From Tetramitus jugosus (lineage: Eukaryota > Heterolobosea > Eutetramitea > Acrasida > Vahlkampfiidae), in assembly GCA_937625935.1 (NCBI GenBank), contig OW569366.1, forward strand, positions 186,001 through 250,000: a stretch of DNA of 64,000 nt, written 5' to 3'. The notes under the pieces are model-generated. The model saw only the letters and a list, made by a program, of their open reading frames with translations. It was not told where the DNA came from and searched no databases. Every line of letters starts with the position of its first letter. The stretch's first letter is position 1. Of this stretch, positions 58,235 through 64,000 are shown one piece after another. Both the position numbers and the translations under genes were made by a program.

Positions 58235-61200
58235 TTAATCTAATTGACACAGGAGAGCACATCCTCTCTTGACCCAATGCTTCTCATCTTGATCACTTGG
58301 CAGTTTGATTGTCATGACAAAGTTCGTGGAATGACCAGTTGTACTCAACGTACCTCTTCTTTCTGATGTCTTGTATACTGGGCATGGATAATGTGGTGAA
58401 TGATCAGTCAAGTGAGCTTCTCTTGGCTTGAGCCACAAGACTGGCAGTTCATCATACAGTTTCTTTGGTTGTGAATCACCCAGAACTTGCGACTGTGGAT
58501 CCCATCTGGCACCTTCCAAGAACAAACCGTCCACATAGCAACCAATAGTTGAAGGTTCTATTGGCACGGTTTTCATAACCTCGAAATCGAATTCAATTGT
58601 ATCAATCTCAATTTTCTTCTGTCGTGCATAATTCTGTTTCACACCGGTGAGGAATGATTGAGTGAAGAAGAAACCAGATATCCAAAAGACTGTAGGAGGT
58701 CCAGAGTCGATCCACTTTTGGAAAAATTCTAATCTTCTCAACAAATCGATGATATAGCCACCAAGCGACTTACAAGAGGGATATGACTTCTTCCTCCAGA
58801 GTTCAGGTATTTTGTTGTCGAAGAGGCTGTTAGATAGAGATTCTAGCTGTTCAGACATGACTACCTCTCCCTTGATTGCTTTTTGAACATTTCTTGTTGT
58901 TTCTCGGATTTCTTTGATTAATTTGTTATATCTGATCAATTCTTGAATTAAGACAGTGTTCATACTATCGTTGTATGAGATCGGATACTTAGTTTTGACA
59001 GCTTCTATATTGTATGGTTGTGGCATCTTGGATAAGATTTCTTCTGCTTGTTGATAAACTATTTGATCAATGGCGTCTCCACCACCACTAGATCCTCTCT
59101 CTTGAGTGAGAGAAAATGAATTGAATATCGCCATAGCCTCGGCTTGATTCTTAGTAATGCTGGCATTGTCATTCAAACCAAATACTTCTGGCTGTTCCTC
59201 TAACGGTAGAGTATTGATATAATCTAGGTAACTAACATGATCTCCGTCCTTGGGTGCGTAATAGAGTCCAGAGAGTGAGAATCGATATGAATCACTTAGA
59301 ATGTCTTGGTTGTAGTAGTCTCCGAGGATTGCCATCAGAGTTCTCCTGTCATGATCATCTGTGACTCTACCACCATAGTTGCACTCTCCGGTTAAATATG
59401 AAAGAGCTTTAAATGGAATGTAAGGGTGATTCAGGAACATTCTCAACTGCTCGGTCGATATACGTAAGTCGGATTCATTAAATTCATAGGGTATATTCCA
59501 ACCTAGTGGACCAAATTGTCTTCTCTCTTGGACTAGTGCGTGGAAGAAGCAAAGACCAAAGAGAAGTTTCTTCAATTCACGTGGCCTTCTGCTCGAAGAG
59601 AAGAAAGTTGGTTCAGATATGAGATCAGATGTCCATGACTTCATCAAGTTAGCTCTCAGCCCTTTGGGAGGTTCATCTGTAATCTTAATACTGTTCTGCA
59701 AAATGGATACAGGGAATTTGCTTGATGGCATACTTGTTAGCCACAAACGGAAGGTTTCGGCAGTTTTTCCTGCATCGAATTCTTCAACAATTTTCTCAAG
59801 GGTCGGCAACCAATTTACGTCCAAGTGACAATTCTGCAGTACCACCCAATTTCCTCTGACTAGTGCTTTTGAGATCATATCAACTGCCTTTGGACCTTGA
59901 TTCTGTCCTAACGATAATGTGTCAAGTGTTCTGCCCTCCGAATCAGCGAACTTTCTTAGTCGTTCCATCGGGTCAACACCGGGTGAGAGCACAAAAACTA
60001 AGGGTTTTGTGCAACTTGAATCATTGTACGATAATCTTAAGTTGAAGGTTGGGGGTTTGATGAATCTTTCGTCCATGTTAGATGTGATAAAGTGAGCAAT
60101 TGCTGGAACAAGGCGATCAGGGCGCAGAATTCTAATAATTAACATCTTCTGGAGGAGCGTTTGCCATTTTCCTGGGAAGTGTTCCAAATGTGGTTGATTA
60201 TTGTTTGCTAAATTCTTCCATCGAGCAATGTCCTTGACAAATGAATCTCTGAAGTCTTCAAAACCCTTTAGAGCTGTCAAGTTGTTAATCTCAGTCCAAG
60301 CCTTCTCAGATATCCAATCTCTCGTAGGATTCGGATATGATGAAGAGTCTACCAGAGTTCCGCCAGTTAGTAAGAACCGAAGTTCATTTCTATCAATCGA
60401 TCCATTCTGTTGCATTAAGCTTATGCACATCAGAAGACTCAATAATAGCTTATCTTTTTCAAAGAGAGCACGACAAATCTTTTGATACAGCGAGTAGGTA
60501 AAGTGGTCCTTTAAGTTATGAATCCTGTCGCCGTCTTGCTTTGTCTCTGTGATACAATTTGTAAATAGTTCTTTGAACCACTTTAGAGAAAACTGGTACA
60601 TTGGATCTACATTCGGCAGTTCCATCACACAGAAAAAGAGCACTGATCCATTCAGGGCAACAGGATTGAAATGGTTTCTCTTTTCATCAATTTTGACCTC
60701 CATTTTAGTTGCTTCTGCTTGTCTAGCACTGGTCTTTTTGGCAACTTGTTTCGAGTTTGAAAGTGTATTGAGAACTTTTGTACCGCCGAGAACCTCTTCT
60801 TTCGGTGTGGTGACCAGAAGCTCGAGAATATCATTGTCAATCTTTTTCAGTTGGATTAACGATTCAGCATTTTCTTTGACTAGTCTGTTCTTCTCATCTT
60901 CTAATTTTCTTTCTTCGTTCATCACCACAATTTGTAGTAATTGATCTTGTAGACCTGTTGGAGTGATCATAAAGTTAACTATAGTGACTTTTGTAGAAAC
61001 TTCAGGAAGATAGTGTGGATTTGAAATGTTTGTGATAAGGTATAATCTGAATGACTCTTTGTAGATTACAGGCTTGTCACTCAATTGCATCAACACTTGT
61101 CCAGCAACCTTTTTGGTTTGTTTCAATAAGAGCGGCTCTAAAGCTGGATCAATTTCTTCTCCTACATTTTCTATGATAGCAGCAGTACCAAGTTCTATTG

Positions 61201-64000
61201 CCTGTTCCAAACTTCGAACAAGATTAGGATCAGACATCTTTATACTTAAATAACTTCCTTTTTCTTCCTCGTATTTCTTAATCCAATTTCTTGCTTGTCC
61301 TTGTGGATCTATGAATAGTGGCCATCTTCTTGTATTCTCGACAATGATGGCATTATCAATTGAAAAGTTATCCGCAGGAAGACCTTGAATATTCCACTGT
61401 CTTATTTTCAGCACGTCACCAGAAATTTTAGCGAGACTGTAACTTGGACTATATAAGATTCTCAACTCCTTCAATTGGTTCTTCCATTTCAAAATAATAT
61501 CATCTCTAAATTGTCCTGTGAATGCTCCTAGATAAGAGATAACACCTGAAGAAAGAAGCATATCACCTACTAAATATGTACGCTTTTCATCAAGCTTCCG
61601 TGATGTGTTCGACCATCTTTCTTTCTCACCAGATAATAGTCCAATGAGCTGTTGTGCTCTTTCTAATTTTGTTGAGACATCCTCATACTCGTTTTGCAGT
61701 CTATTTTTCTTCTCAATACATTCTCTCAACTGCTCAGCAAGCTGATCGAGTTTATCTTCAAGGGCTCGAATCATTGCTTTCTTTTCTTCCAACTTTCTCA
61801 TTGACTCCGTATACTCAGCCTCAGCTTTTTCAAGAGCAGCTTTACGAGGTTTAACGACCTTGTTTGATTCATGATACTCTACCATAGCAGCAAGCCAAGC
61901 ACGAATATTTTGAGCAGCTTTGTTGGCATTCTTAATTTTTTCCTCAGAGAAATCAGACGAGTTAATAACAGGAAGAAGTTTTGCAATATTTTCATCCTTG
62001 ATAGATTCAGCATCAAAGTTACGGATTGATCCTAAGAAACCTTTCTCTCCCATCATCTTCTTCGATGGTGTCCACCAATCATCTTCTTTTCGACCAAAAT
62101 CATCCGATTTCTTTGCTGGGGGTATTCCCTTCAATATACAAACCACTTTCATCACAGTTTTGACACCCTCTGGAGGATTTTGAAGAGCTCTCACTTCAAC
62201 AATATCCTGATCCTTCAAATTTTTGATGGCTTCTTGAGCTCGAACCAAGGCAGGAAGCGCTTTTGCAAGCTGTTCTGCGCAGTATTCTCTAACTTTCTGA
62301 TTTTCTTCGTTTTGCTGTTGCATAATCACTTCTTCTGCTTCAACGATTTTTCTTTGATCGTTAGCTTCCTCGGATTCTTGTTTGATATGTAAACTCAATT
62401 GTTCATTTTGCTCGGATAATGTAACAAGTTCTGGCTGAAGCTTTTCTAATTCAAGTTGCATTTCAGCCACCTCTTTCTCAGTTTGTGCAATTCGCTCCAG
62501 GCCAGTATCATATTTTAGTTTTTCTTGAGTTAGTTCTTCTTCACGAATGGTTGATAGTTTCTCAAAGTTTCCAAGCATATCCAAGTATGTGGTGGGTGTG
62601 ACATAATTATGTCTTTTGGTCTTGTACAAAAATTCTTTCGATAACTCAGTTACAGAATTATGGAAGTATACACACACATCTACACATTGTTGTTCCTTTC
62701 CTTCAAGAAGGCTAATATTTTTGAAGGAATTTAGAGCTACTGAGTGGAGAGCTTCAGAAGGCCATTCCGAAAACCAATCAATTGTGCAGCAGTTAACCAA
62801 GGAAGGAAACATTCTTAGGTAGTTTCTCAAAGAATCTCCGATTGGGCTCATGCACACAACAATATGCAGATTGTTTCTACATCTTTCAACGAACAAATTG
62901 TACAAACCAGCAGAAGACTGATCTTTTCCATTCTTTCTCGCTATTGGTCTCAGAATCTCAAAAATTTCCTTCAGTTCGTCAAGTGCAAACAGATTTGGAA
63001 TTTCTCCCGTGTTCAATAGGTTGCTGATATCCTCAAGGAAACCAACATCTTTAATCTGTGTATCAGAAAACAAGAAAACCGTACTCACACCATCTATACC
63101 TGTTTGTCTCAATAAAGCTTTCATTCTATCTTTCCATTCTACTAATCCGAATTTCTTTGTGAGGGTAATCTGATAAAGGCGTAAATCAGCAAGGAAAGTT
63201 GCAAGTTTAGTTAAACTTTGACGGCCACTACCACCTACACCAATCAATAACGCGTTTCCATATGGCTGTGATATAATTCTGCTAATCCTAGAGATGTGAT
63301 CAATTGCAAATTTAAATAGTACCAGATCCATTTTCTGATGTGATGGATTATCGTTATATTCATCGAGAGATCGATTGATCACATAAGTAAGATGATCGAT
63401 ATTATTCACTTCCACATAACTATCATCATTATCTTTGTCCATAAAGCTTGCATACACCAGTACCTTGTTCGGAATCAAGTCTCGGATATCAACATTAAAT
63501 TGAGAGTGTACTATCTGCTTCAATAAAGTGTTGAATTCCGCTCGATCATCACTACTTACTAGACGATCTTGGAACACTCGCATTGATTCGTGACACCACA
63601 ATCGAAGTAATTTGCTCTTCTCACCGATGTGTTTAATGTTCGCTTGACACATTCCCTGGAAAATTTTCGAAAGATCTCTCAAGTTAAAGGTGTAATGAGA
63701 TTTAGCTGGGGTGGGTAGGAATATATTGGCAACAGAATTATACATGTCCAATGAAGCCGCCACAACTTGTTTTCCAAAGCTCATGAGGGTACTTCCACTC
63801 AAGAACCAATTGATAATTTCAGAGAATATTGTTTTAAGTGTTGTGTTGTCGAAAGGAGTGAGACCAATAATATTGAAATGGCGAGTGTAACGTGCGGTCA
63901 CAGGATTTCTTCCACCCCCAGGGGGGCCCATGGCACAAACAAACTGAACATCTACAATATTGGTAAACCCACCTTGTTTGTCGTGTCTATCATACCAACC
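58235..64000 (-). CDS. DNAH-like: axonemal dynein heavy chain, C-terminal ~1920 residues (runs off the right edge)
   Basis: The frame is open without a break from base 64000 to the stop at 58235, so the 5' part of the gene lies beyond the window. It begins in AAA3 with GWYDRHDK...CAMGPPGGGRNPVT. AAA4 follows, with P-loop GVGGSGRQS near 63230. Next are the stalk coiled coils (about 62560-61700) around the microtubule-binding domain with LKGIPPAKKSDDFGRKEDDWW. AAA5 begins at GAFTGQFRDDI, then AAA6 (VLSPGVDP, LGQNQGPKA) and the C-terminal domain (FFFTQSFLTGVKQNYARQKK). The FTQ-x-FLTGV-x-QNYARK end and the TFNLRDLSKIFQGM block are typical of axonemal rather than cytoplasmic dyneins, most like inner-arm chains. 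It moves microtubules in flagella. Confidence 0.93.
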   Translation of the reverse strand, partial: GWYDRHDKQGGFTNIVDVQFVCAMGPPGGGRNPVTARYTRHFNIIGLTPFDNTTLKTIFSEIINWFLSGSTLMSFGKQVVAASLDMYNSVANIFLPTPAKSHYTFNLRDLSKIFQGMCQANIKHIGEKSKLLRLWCHESMRVFQDRLVSSDDRAEFNTLLKQIVHSQFNVDIRDLIPNKVLVYASFMDKDNDDSYVEVNNIDHLTYVINRSLDEYNDNPSHQKMDLVLFKFAIDHISRISRIISQPYGNALLIGVGGSGRQSLTKLATFLADLRLYQITLTKKFGLVEWKDRMKALLRQTGIDGVSTVFLFSDTQIKDVGFLEDISNLLNTGEIPNLFALDELKEIFEILRPIARKNGKDQSSAGLYNLFVERCRNNLHIVVCMSPIGDSLRNYLRMFPSLVNCCTIDWFSEWPSEALHSVALNSFKNISLLEGKEQQCVDVCVYFHNSVTELSKEFLYKTKRHNYVTPTTYLDMLGNFEKLSTIREEELTQEKLKYDTGLERIAQTEKEVAEMQLELEKLQPELVTLSEQNEQLSLHIKQESEEANDQRKIVEAEEVIMQQQNEENQKVREYCAEQLAKALPALVRAQEAIKNLKDQDIVEVRALQNPPEGVKTVMKVVCILKGIPPAKKSDDFGRKEDDWWTPSKKMMGEKGFLGSIRNFDAESIKDENIAKLLPVINSSDFSEEKIKNANKAAQNIRAWLAAMVEYHESNKVVKPRKAALEKAEAEYTESMRKLEEKKAMIRALEDKLDQLAEQLRECIEKKNRLQNEYEDVSTKLERAQQLIGLLSGEKERWSNTSRKLDEKRTYLVGDMLLSSGVISYLGAFTGQFRDDIILKWKNQLKELRILYSPSYSLAKISGDVLKIRQWNIQGLPADNFSIDNAIIVENTRRWPLFIDPQGQARNWIKKYEEEKGSYLSIKMSDPNLVRSLEQAIELGTAAIIENVGEEIDPALEPLLLKQTKKVAGQVLMQLSDKPVIYKESFRLYLITNISNPHYLPEVSTKVTIVNFMITPTGLQDQLLQIVVMNEERKLEDEKNRLVKENAESLIQLKKIDNDILELLVTTPKEEVLGGTKVLNTLSNSKQVAKKTSARQAEATKMEVKIDEKRNHFNPVALNGSVLFFCVMELPNVDPMYQFSLKWFKELFTNCITETKQDGDRIHNLKDHFTYSLYQKICRALFEKDKLLLSLLMCISLMQQNGSIDRNELRFLLTGGTLVDSSSYPNPTRDWISEKAWTEINNLTALKGFEDFRDSFVKDIARWKNLANNNQPHLEHFPGKWQTLLQKMLIIRILRPDRLVPAIAHFITSNMDERFIKPPTFNLRLSYNDSSCTKPLVFVLSPGVDPMERLRKFADSEGRTLDTLSLGQNQGPKAVDMISKALVRGNWVVLQNCHLDVNWLPTLEKIVEEFDAGKTAETFRLWLTSMPSSKFPVSILQNSIKITDEPPKGLRANLMKSWTSDLISEPTFFSSSRRPRELKKLLFGLCFFHALVQERRQFGPLGWNIPYEFNESDLRISTEQLRMFLNHPYIPFKALSYLTGECNYGGRVTDDHDRRTLMAILGDYYNQDILSDSYRFSLSGLYYAPKDGDHVSYLDYINTLPLEEQPEVFGLNDNASITKNQAEAMAIFNSFSLTQERGSSGGGDAIDQIVYQQAEEILSKMPQPYNIEAVKTKYPISYNDSMNTVLIQELIRYNKLIKEIRETTRNVQKAIKGEVVMSEQLESLSNSLFDNKIPELWRKKSYPSCKSLGGYIIDLLRRLEFFQKWIDSGPPTVFWISGFFFTQSFLTGVKQNYARQKKIEIDTIEFDFEVMKTVPIEPSTIGCYVDGLFLEGARWDPQSQVLGDSQPKKLYDELPVLWLKPREAHLTDHSPHYPCPVYKTSERRGTLSTTGHSTNFVMTIKLPSDQDEKHWVKRGCALLCQLD

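Noticed and set aside
1-64000. CRISPR array, rRNA genes or a virus-derived structural gene
   Set aside because: No regularly spaced short repeats, no rRNA-like conserved blocks and no capsid-like protein was seen in any frame.

Overview
The window is nuclear DNA of a unicellular eukaryote. Genes lie close together on both strands. Many have no intron; the rest carry one to three GT-AG introns of 55-270 nt, often opening GTATGT or GTAAGT. The gene set includes an axonemal dynein heavy chain, a sterol C-22 desaturase-type P450, an adhesion-type receptor carrying an RGS domain, and proteins of bacterial type (penicillin acylase family, YcgL-like nucleotidyltransferase). I infer a heterolobosean amoeboflagellate such as Naegleria. 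No marker gene in the window proves this.

Left part (1-16,240). A partial BTB-like gene is followed by a gene-poor, repeat-derived zone. It holds three tRNA genes (Thr-AGT at 4353-4424 minus, Ser-AGA at 9177-9259 plus, Lys-CTT at 12275-12347 plus) among broken retroelements of at least two kinds. Element B is a LINE with an RRM-like ORF1 and an ORF2 showing endonuclease, RT and CCHC zinc motifs. One 5'-truncated copy (7386-9120) still has a poly(A) tail and a 16-bp target-site duplication. Element A pairs a minus-strand DIRS-like RT, which has lost its catalytic centre, with a divergently transcribed intact GIY-YIG nuclease gene. It sits between two direct repeats of the 3' end of tRNA-Lys, and a second decayed unit follows in tandem. 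This tRNA-associated RT/GIY-YIG unit is the best candidate for an undescribed system here. A decayed telomerase-like RT fragment lies at 9487-10031.

Right part (16,400-64,000). This is ordinary housekeeping and signalling DNA. In order: a Ydj1/DNAJA-type DnaJ with a CaaX box; a CYP61/CYP710-type P450; a membrane purple-acid-phosphatase-like enzyme; a membrane penicillin-acylase homologue; a stand-alone eEF1-gamma C-domain protein; a 1865-aa RCC1-EGF-GPS-7TM-RGS receptor; an SDR lacking its catalytic Tyr/Lys; a P2-type ATPase; a ZNF706-like protein; protein phosphatase inhibitor 2; a YcgL-like nucleotidyltransferase; a multipass membrane protein; a probable mitochondrial protein; a DUF4240 protein; an F-box protein; U2A' (SNRPA1); a HEAT-repeat protein; two small membrane proteins; mitochondrial glutamate dehydrogenase; a GH125 mannosidase; an EF-hand protein; and the C-terminal two fifths of an axonemal dynein heavy chain running off the right edge.

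Several genes are divergent over short gaps (PPP1R2/nucleotidyltransferase 103 bp, DUF4240/F-box 148 bp), so shared promoters are likely. E2F-like TTTSGCGC sites recur in introns and promoters of growth genes. Exon junctions were worked out by hand from splice sites and reading frame and are not supported by transcript data.
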